NCBI GenBank assembly: GCA_025992705.1
Contig: DAJPGJ010000001.1
Coordinates: 248,001-312,000, forward strand
From: Coriobacteriaceae bacterium
GTDB lineage: Bacteria; Actinomycetota; Coriobacteriia; Coriobacteriales; QAMH01
Reading direction: 5' to 3'
DNA length: 64,000 nucleotides
The notes under the pieces were generated by a model that saw only the letters and a program-made list of their open reading frames with translations, ran no database searches and was not told where the DNA came from. Position 1 is the first letter of the stretch; each line of letters opens with the position of its first letter. Below are positions 41,788 through 51,179 of this stretch, one piece after another. Both the position numbers and the translations under genes were made by a program.

Positions 41788-42966
41788 TCGCGGCGTGTTG
41801 AGCGTGCTCGTCTCGATGAAGTCGCGGGCAAGCTCGCACCCGCCATCATAGCGCAAGACCACACGCGGCATGGTACGGCTCAAGAACAGATGAACTCCCT
41901 CGGTCACAGAGTACGCACCGGCATTGGCAAACGCGAGCACATCACCCATCTCGAGCGAATCGAGCTCGACCTCGCGCACGAGCACATCGTTGACGGTGCA
42001 GAGGCTGCCGCAGAGCGTCCAGCTTCGTGTATCGCGCTCGCGCACGCTATCGGCCAGCGCTGAGAGATTCGCGGTCACGGGCACCTTGAGGCCCATGATC
42101 TGCCCGACATAGGTGAGGTGGTTGATGCCGCCGTCGAGAATGCAGTAGTTCGTCCCCTCGTTTTCCTTGAGGTCGACCACGCGCGTCAGGTAGGTGCCAC
42201 ACGAGGCGGCGAAGAAGCGGCCCATCTCGACCGTGAGCTCGACGTCGCGGCCGAGCTCCTGGATGTATGGGGCCAGCTCACGGGCCGGCGCAAGGTCGTC
42301 CGTGAAGTCATCGTCTGCAAAGTACGGCACGGCCAGACCGGGGCCATATTCGAGACGCTGTACCTCGAAGCCGTGCTCGCCTTCCAGCTCTGCAATCAGC
42401 GCACGCAGCTTCTCGAGCTCGCGAATCTGGTGCTTGAGCTTCTTGCGCTGCGTGCCCACGAAGTAGTGCAGCCCCACGATGTTGAGATGCGGATATTGCT
42501 CGCGCCGGTCGATGACCTCAAGCAAGTCATCCTTCGACATGCCGAACTGGCTTCCGGCATTGAGACGCAGCAACACGTCCACCGTGGTCTGAGCTTGTGC
42601 CGCGCACTGCTCGATGAGCTCGACATGGAGCTTCGACTCGGCCGTGAGCACGCCGACGCGGTAGGCGATGGCATGGGCGATGTCGCTAGCCTGCTTGTTC
42701 ACGCCCGAGTACACAATCTGGTTTGCGGAGATGCCAACGTCCTCGCAGATGGCAAGCTCACCGGGACTGCACACCTCGAGCCGCTCGCCATGATCGGCCG
42801 CGGCAGCCGCGAGGAAGGGGTTGGCCTTCATCGCGAAGCAAAGGCGTACGTCCTCGCCAAAGATGTCGGCGATCTTGTCGAGGCGCTGCCAGAACTCGCG
42901 CACATCGAAGACGAAGGTCGGCGTGCCGTATTCCTCGGCAATCTCGAGAAGCTCGCTATTGTTCAT
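41782..42966 (-). CDS. PLP-dependent fold-type III decarboxylase, possibly acting on a carrier-bound amino acid
   Basis: A 394-aa member of the Orn/DAP/Arg decarboxylase family. PLP Lys47 in CFAMKANP, GLHYFVGTQ, EMGRFFAASCGTYLTRV and the C-terminal catalytic Cys region WTLCGSLCTVNDVL. It aligns like LysA but lacks some DAP-specific residues. In a cluster with an adenylating enzyme and an ACP it recalls BtrK, which decarboxylates glutamyl-ACP; that role is inference. The ATG at 42966 follows GGAGG; the frame upstream is repeat DNA. Confidence 0.85.
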   Translation of the reverse strand: MNNSELLEIAEEYGTPTFVFDVREFWQRLDKIADIFGEDVRLCFAMKANPFLAAAAADHGERLEVCSPGELAICEDVGISANQIVYSGVNKQASDIAHAIAYRVGVLTAESKLHVELIEQCAAQAQTTVDVLLRLNAGSQFGMSKDDLLEVIDRREQYPHLNIVGLHYFVGTQRKKLKHQIRELEKLRALIAELEGEHGFEVQRLEYGPGLAVPYFADDDFTDDLAPARELAPYIQELGRDVELTVEMGRFFAASCGTYLTRVVDLKENEGTNYCILDGGINHLTYVGQIMGLKVPVTANLSALADSVRERDTRSWTLCGSLCTVNDVLVREVELDSLEMGDVLAFANAGAYSVTEGVHLFLSRTMPRVVLRYDGGCELARDFIETSTLNTPRK

Positions 42967-42992
42967 GTCACGTCCTCCGTTCAAAGCGAGTG

Positions 42993-43066
42993 AATGAGAC
43001 ACATTGGACAGGTACATCTGTCTCATTCATGAATGAGACAGATGTACCTGTCCAATGTGTCTCATT
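42993..43066. repeat. 74-bp perfect palindrome between decarboxylase and adenylation genes
   Basis: A loopless inverted repeat centred at 43029/43030. Each half is TGAGACACATTGGACAGGT plus ACATCTGTCTCATTCA, a hybrid with family-2 ends and the family-1 GGACAGGT core. Confidence 0.97.
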
Positions 43067-44564
43067 TTATATCGAGGAGCGCCTGGCGGTCGATCTTGCC
43101 GTTCTTGGTGAGGGGCATGCCATCCAGCTGCCGAATCTTGTTGGGCACCATGTATTGCGGCAAAGACGTCTTGAGCGCATCGGCAAGGGTTTCCTTGTCG
43201 CAAGAGCCGGCATAGAACATGAGGATGCGCTTCTTGCGCGGTTCGTAGACCGTGCACGCGCGCTTCACGCCCTCGACCGCGTGTGCCGCGGCATCGATTT
43301 CGCCAAGCTCGATGCGCTGGCCCAGGTGCTTGATTTGATGATCCTTGCGACCCCGGTACACGAATCGCCCCGCCTCGTCGAACATGGCCACATCGCCCGT
43401 GCGGTACATCGTCTCGGGGAATGCCTGCGTGAGGGGATTCTGCACGAAGACTTCGGCGGTCTTCTCGGGATCGTTATAGTAACCGAGCGCCAGGCAGGTA
43501 CCGGCAACGCAAAGCTCGCCCTCAACGCCAGGCTCCTCAACGAGCTGATCATCGTCGTCAAGAAGGAAGACTCGTTCGTTGGGGAAGGGTCTGCCCATGG
43601 GAATGACCTCGTCCTTTGCGTAGTCACGCACGATGATGTGATAGGTGCAGTTGCAGGTTACCTCGGTGGGGCCGTACACATTCGCGAACATGGCCTCGGG
43701 CAAGGCCTCGCGCCAAACAGCGAGCTGCTTGGGCGGCATGACCTCGCCGCTGAAGATGACCGCACGAATCGTCGTGGGCACGCGATACTCGAAACCGCCC
43801 ATCATGGAGACGAAGCACATGGCGCTCACGGCCCAGGTACAGACGGTGACCTCGCGCTCGACAAGGAAGTCCATGAGGTTCACGGGGACGCTAAAATACT
43901 CGCGCGGGATCATCTGCACGGTCGCGCCCGTGGCGAGACCACCGTAGATGTCCTTGACCGACACGTCGAAGTCAAAGGGCGCCTGGTTTGCTAGCACGTC
44001 GTCTTTCGTGATGTCGAAAATCGAGGTAAACGATGGGATGAAGTCGATGACGGAGCGATGGCTCACGGCGACCCCCTTGGGGGTGCCCGTGGAACCCGAC
44101 GTGAAGTTGATATATAGCGGATCGGTGTCGAGCGAGGCGGCACGGCGCTTGGCAAGCAGGGTGCTATCGGCACGCGTATCGACAATGTCCTCGAGGCATA
44201 TCACCAGGTAGCCATCGAAGGCCTCCCATGCGGCATCGAAGTTCTTCGCATCCGCAAGCACGACGGGAGCAGCGAGCTTGTCGACGATGGCGCGGGCGCG
44301 CGAGGCCGGCTGGCGCACGTCGATGATCGAATAGCAGCACCGTGCGTAGACGGCACCGAACATGGCAGCGAGCGTCTGGGTGCTCTTCTCCATGTAGCAG
44401 GCGATGGGGCTGCGCTCATCGACGATGCCGGCGAGATAGGAGCCAACGGAACGAGCGCGCCGCATGAGGTCGAGGAAGCTTACCTCGTCGTGCTCGTCGG
44501 CAAACGCGACCTTGTCGGGCATTTCCTGCGCCCGTTTCTCAAGCCACTCGAGTACGTTAGTCAT
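43062..44564 (-). CDS. Stand-alone amino acid adenylation enzyme (DltA-like)
   Basis: A 500-aa ATP-dependent ligase of the ANL family, expected to activate an amino acid and load it on the ACP. Core motifs: INFTSGSTGTPKGVAVSH (A3), NVYGPTEVTC (A5), YRTGDVAMFDEAGRFVYRGRKDHQIKHLGQRIELGEID (A7-A8), and the catalytic Lys of LTKNGKIDRQ (A10). It most resembles DltA (D-alanine), but dltB and dltD are absent, so a different substrate is plausible. Confidence 0.88.
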   Translation of the reverse strand: MTNVLEWLEKRAQEMPDKVAFADEHDEVSFLDLMRRARSVGSYLAGIVDERSPIACYMEKSTQTLAAMFGAVYARCCYSIIDVRQPASRARAIVDKLAAPVVLADAKNFDAAWEAFDGYLVICLEDIVDTRADSTLLAKRRAASLDTDPLYINFTSGSTGTPKGVAVSHRSVIDFIPSFTSIFDITKDDVLANQAPFDFDVSVKDIYGGLATGATVQMIPREYFSVPVNLMDFLVEREVTVCTWAVSAMCFVSMMGGFEYRVPTTIRAVIFSGEVMPPKQLAVWREALPEAMFANVYGPTEVTCNCTYHIIVRDYAKDEVIPMGRPFPNERVFLLDDDDQLVEEPGVEGELCVAGTCLALGYYNDPEKTAEVFVQNPLTQAFPETMYRTGDVAMFDEAGRFVYRGRKDHQIKHLGQRIELGEIDAAAHAVEGVKRACTVYEPRKKRILMFYAGSCDKETLADALKTSLPQYMVPNKIRQLDGMPLTKNGKIDRQALLDIK

Positions 44565-44586
44565 GCCAGCCTTCCTCTGACCTAGA

Positions 44587-44620
44587 AATGAGACAGATGT
44601 ACCTGTCCCCTTGTCTCATT
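44587..44620. repeat. Family-1/2 hybrid palindrome between adenylation and NhaC genes
   Basis: AATGAGACAGATGTACCTGT then CCCCTTGTCTCATT. It sits in the gap between the two operon genes. Confidence 0.92.
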
Positions 44621-46172
44621 TTGTCACGCGCTTGCCGATGGTCTTGCGCAGCACGAAGAGCACACCCACCACGAGCACGATGCCAACGGCAAGGCAGATG
44701 ATCCAGTTCTGCACGAAGCCGGCGATGACGAAGCACACAAACGAGATGGCGGCCACCGTGAGCACGTAGGGCAGCTGGGTCTGCACGTGCACGATATGGT
44801 TCACGTTGGCGCCGGCAGACGCCATGATGGTGGTGTCGGAAATGGGCGAGCAGTGATCGCCGCAAACCGCGCCGGCAAGGCACGCCGAAATGCCGATGGT
44901 GAGCAGCTCGGGCTGACCGGTGAAGATGGGCAGCACGATCGGAATGAGGATGCCGAAGGTACCCCAGCTCGTGCCCGTGGCAAACGCAAGACCCAGGGCG
45001 ACGAGGAAGATGATCGCGGGGAGCATGCTATACAACCCGGCAGCGGCACCCTCCATGAGCCCGGCGACAAAGACATCGGCACCGAGCGCGCTCGTCGCGA
45101 GCTTGAGGGTGAGCGCAAAGGTGAGGATGAGCAGAGCTGGCACCATCGCCTTGAAGCCGTCGACAATGCAGACGGCCGCATCACCAAAGGTGATGACGCG
45201 ACGACACAGCAGGTAGATGAAGGTGAAGACGAGCGCGATGATGGAGCCCCAGGGCAAGCCGACGGACGCGTCGGTATTGCCAAACGCCAGGGCAAGGTCG
45301 CCAAAGCCCTCGGCCTCGGGATCCCAGAAACCACCCACGAACATCATGCCGACTATGCAGCATACGATGAGGACGAGAATGGGGATGAGCATGTCGATGA
45401 GCTTGGCACGAGGATTGTCGAGCTTTTCCTCGTTGCCGAGCGAGCCCAGCATGCCATCGCGGTATGCCTCAATCTCAGCGCGTGCCATGGGGCCATAGTC
45501 AAAGCCCATGACAACGATGACAATGACGAAGACGATGGTGAGCAACGAATAGAAGTTATAGGGAATCGCCTGGATGAAAAGCTGGATACCCGTGATACCC
45601 GAGTCCAGGTCGGCTGCCGTGGCGGAAACCGCGGCTGCCCAGGACGAGATGGGGGCGATCATGCAGATGGGCGCGGCGGTAGCGTCGATGATGTAGGACA
45701 GCTTGGCGCGCGAGATCTTCTGCTCGTCGGTCACGGGACGCATGACCGCGCCGACCGTAAGGCAGTTGAAGTAATCGTCGATGAAGATGAGCACGCCGAG
45801 GGCGAAGGTGGCGAGTTGTGCGCCGACGCGCGTCTTGATGTGCTTGGCCGCCCAGGCGCCGAACGCCGCCGATCCACCCGCCTTGTTGACGAGCGCGACC
45901 ATGATGCCGAGCATCACGAGGAAAACGAAAATACCTGCATTCCATGGGTCGCTTATAGCGTTGAGGAAGCCGACCGCCATGGCGTCTTCTCCCTCGCCAA
46001 TCTCACCGACAATGATGTAGTTGACGGTGTTGATCGGGTCGAACCCCGCGAGCAGAAGCGCACCCACGACGATGCCGACGAACAACGACGTGTAGGTTTC
46101 CTTGGTGATAAGCGCCAGGACAATGGCGACGATGGGCGGCACGAGCGCCCAGAAGGTTCCGACAAACTCCAT
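44616..46172 (-). CDS. NhaC-family antiporter of the ACP/decarboxylase operon
   Basis: A 518-aa multi-spanning membrane protein with about twelve helices. GVLIFIDDYFNCLTVGAVMRPVTD, SYIIDATAAPICMIAPISSWAAAVSATA, ATGTSWGTFGILIPIVLPI and GAVCGDHCSPISDTTIMASAGA are NhaC hallmarks. Members exchange Na+ or organic acids/amines. First gene of the run; possibly exports the decarboxylation product or pH-linked ions, which is inference. ATG after GGGGAGA. Confidence 0.87.
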   Translation of the reverse strand: MEFVGTFWALVPPIVAIVLALITKETYTSLFVGIVVGALLLAGFDPINTVNYIIVGEIGEGEDAMAVGFLNAISDPWNAGIFVFLVMLGIMVALVNKAGGSAAFGAWAAKHIKTRVGAQLATFALGVLIFIDDYFNCLTVGAVMRPVTDEQKISRAKLSYIIDATAAPICMIAPISSWAAAVSATAADLDSGITGIQLFIQAIPYNFYSLLTIVFVIVIVVMGFDYGPMARAEIEAYRDGMLGSLGNEEKLDNPRAKLIDMLIPILVLIVCCIVGMMFVGGFWDPEAEGFGDLALAFGNTDASVGLPWGSIIALVFTFIYLLCRRVITFGDAAVCIVDGFKAMVPALLILTFALTLKLATSALGADVFVAGLMEGAAAGLYSMLPAIIFLVALGLAFATGTSWGTFGILIPIVLPIFTGQPELLTIGISACLAGAVCGDHCSPISDTTIMASAGANVNHIVHVQTQLPYVLTVAAISFVCFVIAGFVQNWIICLAVGIVLVVGVLFVLRKTIGKRVTK

Positions 46173-46315
46173 GTTCTCCCCAATGCGTGTCGGTTGCGAT
46201 ATTCCTGCACATTATAGGCATCTTCACAGTATGTGCAGCCTGTTTGTCGATTCGAGCGCCCTGAACGGGGCAAGCAGGGCGATAAGCCACGCGAAAAAGA
46301 AAGGGTGCTCAAGCA

Positions 46316-46349
46316 AAAGGATGCGGCCCCGATTGGGACCGCATCCTTT
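46316..46349 (-). terminator. Terminator of the large surface-protein gene
   Basis: AAAGGATGCGG / CCGCATCCTTT stem with TTTTG following on the minus strand, 30 bp past the stop. Confidence 0.8.
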
Positions 46350-46378
46350 GCGATAGATGTGTCGCACGGATTGTTGGC

Positions 46379-49258
46379 TTAGGCCTCCTGCGAACGACGG
46401 GCGTCGCTGCGCTGCGCCGGGCGTTGGCCCATCACCTCTGCCTCGACCTCGTCAACAGTCTGGATGTCCTTGCGACGGTTGGTGACAACGCCAATGCCAT
46501 AGAAGGCGGTGACGATGATGCCGATGAGCATCAGCCAGTGCACCCAGCACTGCGGAGCCAGCTCGAAGGACGCGAGCGGATTGCCCTCGTCGTCGATGGT
46601 CTCCTCGCCGGGGAAGGCGGCCAGGGGGTTAGCGTCGTCGGCGATGGTCTCGGCCGCAGGAGCAGCGGGGGCAGCAGCTGTGGGTGCGGCGGCGGGAGCA
46701 GCAGCGAGCGGTGTCGCGTCATCGGGAATCACGGTCGTGGCAGGAGCCGCGGGTGTGGTTGCAGTGCCCGTACCGGTGCCAGCGCCCGTACCGGCGTCGG
46801 TACCCGTGCCCGTGCCGTCGCCGTCAGGAGTGGGCGTGGGGGCAGGATCCGGGGTCGGGGTGGGGTCAACAGGAGTCGGATCATCGGGGGTCGGCGTCGG
46901 ATCCGGGGTTGGGGTCGGATCTACCGGCGTCGGATCGACGGGGTCCACCGGAGTGGGGTCAATCGGCGTCGGGCCTACCGGATCGACGGGGGTGGGATCC
47001 TCGGGATCCACGGGGACGGGAGGCTGTGGCTTGGCCGTCGCGGTGTACGTAGCCCTGTAGGCAATGACGGAATCGGTCCTCGTCACGTTTTCCCAGCCGT
47101 TGAAGCTGTAGGTGTAGTCGGCGTCTTCTGCCTTGACGGGGGCCTCGCCGGCAAAGCTGGGCTCGACGGTGCCCTGGGTGTATCGCATGGTGGAGAGCAC
47201 GGTCGTGCCGTCCTCGTCGTACCAGGTGATGGTCGTAGCAGGAAGGATGTCGGTGGTCCTCGTCTCGATGTGCGCAGGATCGTTGGCGCAAACGCGCTGC
47301 TCGAGACCCTCGGCGTCAATCGTCGCTGGAGTCACGACCGTCCACTCGCCATAGGCATGGCCGGTGGCGGGGATGACCTCCTGCTCGGTAAGAATGGTGT
47401 CACAAACCGAGCAGTGCTTGCCCTCGGTCAGGCCGGCCTCGGTGCACGTGGGAGCGACGGCGGCGTCGACGACCTCGGTGTGGCCCGTGGCGGGGATTTC
47501 TTCCTGGGCGACGAGGGTCTCGTTGCAGACCGAGCAGTGCTTGCCCTCGGTCAGACCGGTCTCGGTGCAGCTCGCCGCTTTGCCAGCATCGGTAATCTCG
47601 GTGTGGCCTGTGGCGGGAATGACCGTAGCTTCGCTCATAACCTTGCCACAATGAGCGCAATAGACCTTGTCAGTCAAACCATCCTCAATGCAGGTGGCAG
47701 CATATCCCGAAACGGTAAAAAGCTTATGGGCATCTTCGTCGAGGGGAAGTTCCTCATCTTCAAAATAATCGCATCGCGTGCACTCTTTAAGGATGTAGCC
47801 GTTCATATTGCAGGAAGAAGGAACGCGGCTGGTTTCCTTAAGATCATGACCGAGAGCGCCGATAATCGCGAGCCCCTCGGTATAATCGCAGCGAACGCAC
47901 TTCTTGCCAGCCTCGTGACCTTCGCTTTCGCAGGTAGGATCAACAGCCGCAACATCCTCGAGATCGTGACCAAGAGCGGGAATGTCTTCCTCGACCTTGT
48001 AGGTACCGCAGGTGTTGCAGGTATAGGTCGTCTCGCCCCTGTCGTTGCACGTGGGCTCAAGGGTCATGACACCGTTATCCCAGTCATGCTCAATCATATC
48101 GGTCACGGTGCGGTCAGTGAGCTGCGTGTTGCAGGCCTCGCAATAGGTGCCGCCGGTGAAACCGGTCTTGGTGCAAGTCGCGGCAACATCCTCATAGGCA
48201 ATCGGATTGTGGTTGTCGGGATTAATGGGGGTAACTTCTTCTTTGGTTTCGTTGCAAGTAGAGCAGGTGAAGGTCTTTATTCCCGTGTTGGTGCAGGTGG
48301 CGGGGGTGGTAATTTCACCTTCATCCCAGTCATGGCCGAGGGAGGGAAGAAGCGACGGAGCGACAGTGACTTTGCCGCAGACCGAGCAGTGCTTTCCCTC
48401 GGTCTGTCCGGTCTCGGTGCAGGTGGGGGCAACGGCCTCATCGATGACCTCGGTATGACCAGTGGCGGGGATGGTCTTAACATCTGTCCAGCCACACGTG
48501 GTGCACATTTGGCCTTTTTCGTTGCCAGGTTCGGTACAGGTGGGCTCTTTGGCCTCGACATCAACGAGATCGTGCGTGACAGTAATCTCAAACGTTACTC
48601 TGTGGCGCCACCAAAGGCCGTGATCCCCGATGCAATCATGAGTAATGGTTGCTTCGGTGACTTTTCCCGCGGTAACGTATGCGTTTTCATCATCTATCAC
48701 CTCGAGGGCAGCGCCGTAGGGCTTCCACTCGGTGTATGTTCCCGCAACGTGATTGACGTTCCATTCATTGGTCGGACATTTCAGTTTTTCTTTCTTGTTG
48801 CAATGGATTGTCAAGGCTATGGTTTTGGTAGCACTGGGCTTATCGTCCTTGATATCAGGATTGCCCATCGGCGCGATCGCAAGCGCCTCATGGACGATCG
48901 TCTCTTCGGCAACCATAAGCACAGAGGCATTGCTCTGCGGCTCGGTGACGACGGACTCCTCCTCGGTAGCGGGAGTTTCAACAGGCTCCTCAGCAGCGGG
49001 CTTTGCCTCATCCTCGGCATCTTCCTCGACAACAGCGGGGGTTTCCTCGGCAGGCATCTCCGGTGCGGGCGTCTCCTCCTCGGGAGCATTCCCGGCGGTA
49101 TTCTCCGCCGTCTGCTCGGGCTCTTCGTCAGCCCATGCGTAACCTGCGAAGAGCGAGACGTTGGTCATCGTAAGCGCAAGTGCCACGGACATAAACGCCG
49201 CGATCACTTTTGCCGCCATGCTCCTCTTCACATCCATCATGCGTTCCAAGTTGTTCAT
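46379..49258 (-). CDS. Large cell-surface protein with ten Cys-rich repeats
   Basis: A 959-aa exported protein. A long signal peptide (VKRSMAAKVIAAFMSVALAL to AGYAWA) is followed by a Glu/Pro-rich spacer. Residues about 160-640 hold ten repeats of about 40-50 aa built on PTCTETG ... CSVCG ... GH. Each carries three cysteines and usually a His, possibly for metal or disulfides. A beta-type repeat (ITWYDEDGTTVLSTMRYTQG) and a Pro/Thr/Asp-rich stalk then lead to a C-terminal membrane helix (WLMLIGIIVTAFYGIGVV) and a cytoplasmic tail. No LPXTG motif was seen. Adhesive or surface role inferred. Confidence 0.87.
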   Translation of the reverse strand: MNNLERMMDVKRSMAAKVIAAFMSVALALTMTNVSLFAGYAWADEEPEQTAENTAGNAPEEETPAPEMPAEETPAVVEEDAEDEAKPAAEEPVETPATEEESVVTEPQSNASVLMVAEETIVHEALAIAPMGNPDIKDDKPSATKTIALTIHCNKKEKLKCPTNEWNVNHVAGTYTEWKPYGAALEVIDDENAYVTAGKVTEATITHDCIGDHGLWWRHRVTFEITVTHDLVDVEAKEPTCTEPGNEKGQMCTTCGWTDVKTIPATGHTEVIDEAVAPTCTETGQTEGKHCSVCGKVTVAPSLLPSLGHDWDEGEITTPATCTNTGIKTFTCSTCNETKEEVTPINPDNHNPIAYEDVAATCTKTGFTGGTYCEACNTQLTDRTVTDMIEHDWDNGVMTLEPTCNDRGETTYTCNTCGTYKVEEDIPALGHDLEDVAAVDPTCESEGHEAGKKCVRCDYTEGLAIIGALGHDLKETSRVPSSCNMNGYILKECTRCDYFEDEELPLDEDAHKLFTVSGYAATCIEDGLTDKVYCAHCGKVMSEATVIPATGHTEITDAGKAASCTETGLTEGKHCSVCNETLVAQEEIPATGHTEVVDAAVAPTCTEAGLTEGKHCSVCDTILTEQEVIPATGHAYGEWTVVTPATIDAEGLEQRVCANDPAHIETRTTDILPATTITWYDEDGTTVLSTMRYTQGTVEPSFAGEAPVKAEDADYTYSFNGWENVTRTDSVIAYRATYTATAKPQPPVPVDPEDPTPVDPVGPTPIDPTPVDPVDPTPVDPTPTPDPTPTPDDPTPVDPTPTPDPAPTPTPDGDGTGTGTDAGTGAGTGTGTATTPAAPATTVIPDDATPLAAAPAAAPTAAAPAAPAAETIADDANPLAAFPGEETIDDEGNPLASFELAPQCWVHWLMLIGIIVTAFYGIGVVTNRRKDIQTVDEVEAEVMGQRPAQRSDARRSQEA

Positions 49259-49371
49259 GCTTGCCCCTTATCCGCTGCCATCAACCAAAGCAATGTGTGG
49301 GTGATTCCTGTGCGTCGATGTGACGCGCGATACCCGCAACTATATAGAGAAAGTCAATCGGCGCCTTCGTT

Positions 49372-49400
49372 TTGACAGGGTATTGATAGTATAATGATAG
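49372..49400 (+). promoter_or_regulatory. Possible promoter of the 49491 gene
   Basis: TTGACA at 49372 and TATAAT at 49390, but only 12 bp apart. A TGATAG at 17-bp spacing is weaker. A -35/-10 assignment is therefore uncertain. Confidence 0.4.
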
Positions 49401-49490
49401 GGTAATGACCTTATAGGCGCCTTGAACGGCTGTTTCATTCAACCAAATGGTAGCCTCGAAAAGCCGTTTTCGATGATGGGAGATGCCGGC

Positions 49491-50234
49491 ATGCCCGATT
49501 CTGCAGACACATTGCGCGTACAACGGGACTCGTGGGAGCAGGGACACATCGCCCTCATCTGCGGAATCGCCAACGCTGGCGGTGGCGTGCTGCTCGTCGA
49601 TTCTGCGGGCAAGGACTACGCAAGGGGGCTGACGCGCATGCGCAAGCCATTCGAGCAGATCCCTCGCATCACCCAAAAGGAGCTCGGTATCGTCTGCGTG
49701 ACCGAGCCCGTGCTCGACGGTGCCGTCTTCTGCCTCGAGGTCGTCGTTCCGGCGGGAAACCCCGACCATCCCATCAAGTATCGTGGGGCATGCTGGTATT
49801 ACGACGCTGCGGTGGAAGAGAACATGGTTGTGCGTCCCGAAGACGTGGCAGACCTTCGCCGTGTCGCATCTGAGCAGGAACAAACCGCGCAAGGCCAGGC
49901 TCTCGAGAGCGCCAACGAAAAGCCTGCCAGTCCTCAACCACCCGCACAAAACGCCAGCTCCATATTTGACGGACTTGCAACCGGAGACGAGTTGCGTGGC
50001 GCTCCCTTTTCGCAACGCTCCATCGCCGCGGCGAACAACCTCGACCTCACATCGACAGATGAATTCGTGCTCCGCGCATTGCGCGCCAACGGACGCGCCA
50101 CCGCACCACGCATTGCAGAGCTGCTTGGTGTGAGCGAAAGCACGGTGCGGCGATCGTTCAGAAAGCTACGAGAGCTGGGGATTATCGACCGCGTGGGGTC
50201 GGCAAAGGCGGGGTACTGGAGACTGCTGCGTTAG
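49491..50234 (+). CDS. Predicted AlbA-2/Schlafen-like protein with C-terminal winged helix
   Basis: About 247 aa. The first half (SWEQGHIALICGIANAGGGVLLVDSAGKDYARGL ... PRITQKELGIVC ... YRGACWYYDAAVEENM) resembles the divergent AlbA-2 ATP-binding fold used by putative transcription regulators. A disordered Gln/Ala/Pro linker follows, then a winged helix (PRIAELLGVSESTVRRSFRKLRELGIIDRVG). The start is uncertain: the ATG at 49491 has GGGAG upstream; in-frame ATGs at 49473 and 49476 are possible. The targets are unknown. Confidence 0.72.
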   Translation: MPDSADTLRVQRDSWEQGHIALICGIANAGGGVLLVDSAGKDYARGLTRMRKPFEQIPRITQKELGIVCVTEPVLDGAVFCLEVVVPAGNPDHPIKYRGACWYYDAAVEENMVVRPEDVADLRRVASEQEQTAQGQALESANEKPASPQPPAQNASSIFDGLATGDELRGAPFSQRSIAAANNLDLTSTDEFVLRALRANGRATAPRIAELLGVSESTVRRSFRKLRELGIIDRVGSAKAGYWRLLR

Positions 50235-50749
50235 CGAGCATCCTTTTCCATGCCCGCGCCGATGAGCTTGGCAAGCTGCTCGGCACCGGAAAAGTCCCTG
50301 TTTTCCTGCGGGTTTCTCACGTTGACAAGCTCTCCTGCCCACGTCCTGCCACCGTCGGAAAAGCGCTTGGAGCGCACGATGTACTTGAAGCGCAAACGCG
50401 GCTGGTTTTGGCTGAGCTTTGCCTCCGCACCGTAATCGAGATTATTGAGCGCATGCCTGATTGCCTTGACGTAGTTCTTGGCATCGGCCGCGTTGTTGAG
50501 GCGAATCACGCCGCTTTCGCAGTTGTAGAGAACCCCATCGGCAACGAAGACCGTGCGGATGCGCTCGCGACGGCGCTTTTCGGTCACGACAATCGCAATG
50601 ACGACGGCAATGATGACAACCCACCAAACGATGGTGATAGCAAGATCGACCGGATCCGTGAACGAGAAGCCAAGCGCGTTCCAAAGCCACAGGAACACGA
50701 GAGACAAGATGGCGAGAACCGCGATGGTTATGACATTGCCTTTGCGCAC
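50231..50749 (-). CDS. Small membrane protein of unknown function
   Basis: About 172 aa: two adjacent N-terminal helices (TIAVLAILSLVFLWLWNALG; AITIVWWVVIIAVVIAIVV), then a cytosolic basic domain with ADGVLYNCESGVIRLNNAADAKNYVKAIRHALN. No family recognised. A GTG at 50749 with AGAGG is chosen; in-frame ATGs lie at 50773 and 50788. The convergent stop overlaps the 49491 gene. Confidence 0.7.
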   Translation of the reverse strand: MRKGNVITIAVLAILSLVFLWLWNALGFSFTDPVDLAITIVWWVVIIAVVIAIVVTEKRRRERIRTVFVADGVLYNCESGVIRLNNAADAKNYVKAIRHALNNLDYGAEAKLSQNQPRLRFKYIVRSKRFSDGGRTWAGELVNVRNPQENRDFSGAEQLAKLIGAGMEKDAR

Positions 50750-50990
50750 AAGGCACCTCTTTCCTTGAATCATGCGCTGTACGTGCACGTGAGCTAACAG
50801 TATAAGTCAAGTTTAGATAAACGCATGTACCAAATATGACACACACGGTCGTTGTTGGCACATGCGTGCATGAAAGCGGCGCGAGTCGTGATATGTGCTT
50901 GACCTGCGGAATCTTTAGTGTGTTGAAAGGTGGGGATGGTTGAGCCCTAAATCGGGAATCGTCATCGCCGCTAGAACAAGCATCGATGCA

Positions 50991-51017
50991 AAACGGGCAC
51001 CATATGGGTGCCCGTTT
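50991..51017 (-). terminator. Terminator downstream of tRNA-Ala
   Basis: AAACGGGCACC / GGTGCCCGTTT stem with a short loop, ten bases after the tRNA 3' end. Confidence 0.75.
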
Positions 51018-51026
51018 CTAATGTAT

Positions 51027-51102
<76 letters not shown>

Positions 51103-51124
51103 GTGGTGAGACACGTGTCTCGAA

Positions 51125-51159
51125 ACCAGACAAAAGCGCCCCGGCGACATTTGTCTGGT
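51125..51159. repeat. Family-3 repeat between the two tRNA genes
   Basis: ACCAGACAAAAGCGCCCC then GGCGACATTTGTCTGGT. Confidence 0.92.
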
Positions 51160-51179
51160 GCGCATTGCGTCCTAGTATC

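Noticed and set aside
43062..44564. True dltA of teichoic-acid D-alanylation
   Set aside because: dltB and dltD are missing and a PLP decarboxylase is interposed, so the symbol was withheld.
46424..49375. Long plus-strand open frame opposite the large surface protein
   Set aside because: It is antisense to a repetitive gene, so its Gly/Arg-rich repeats are reflections of that gene; there is no independent signal.
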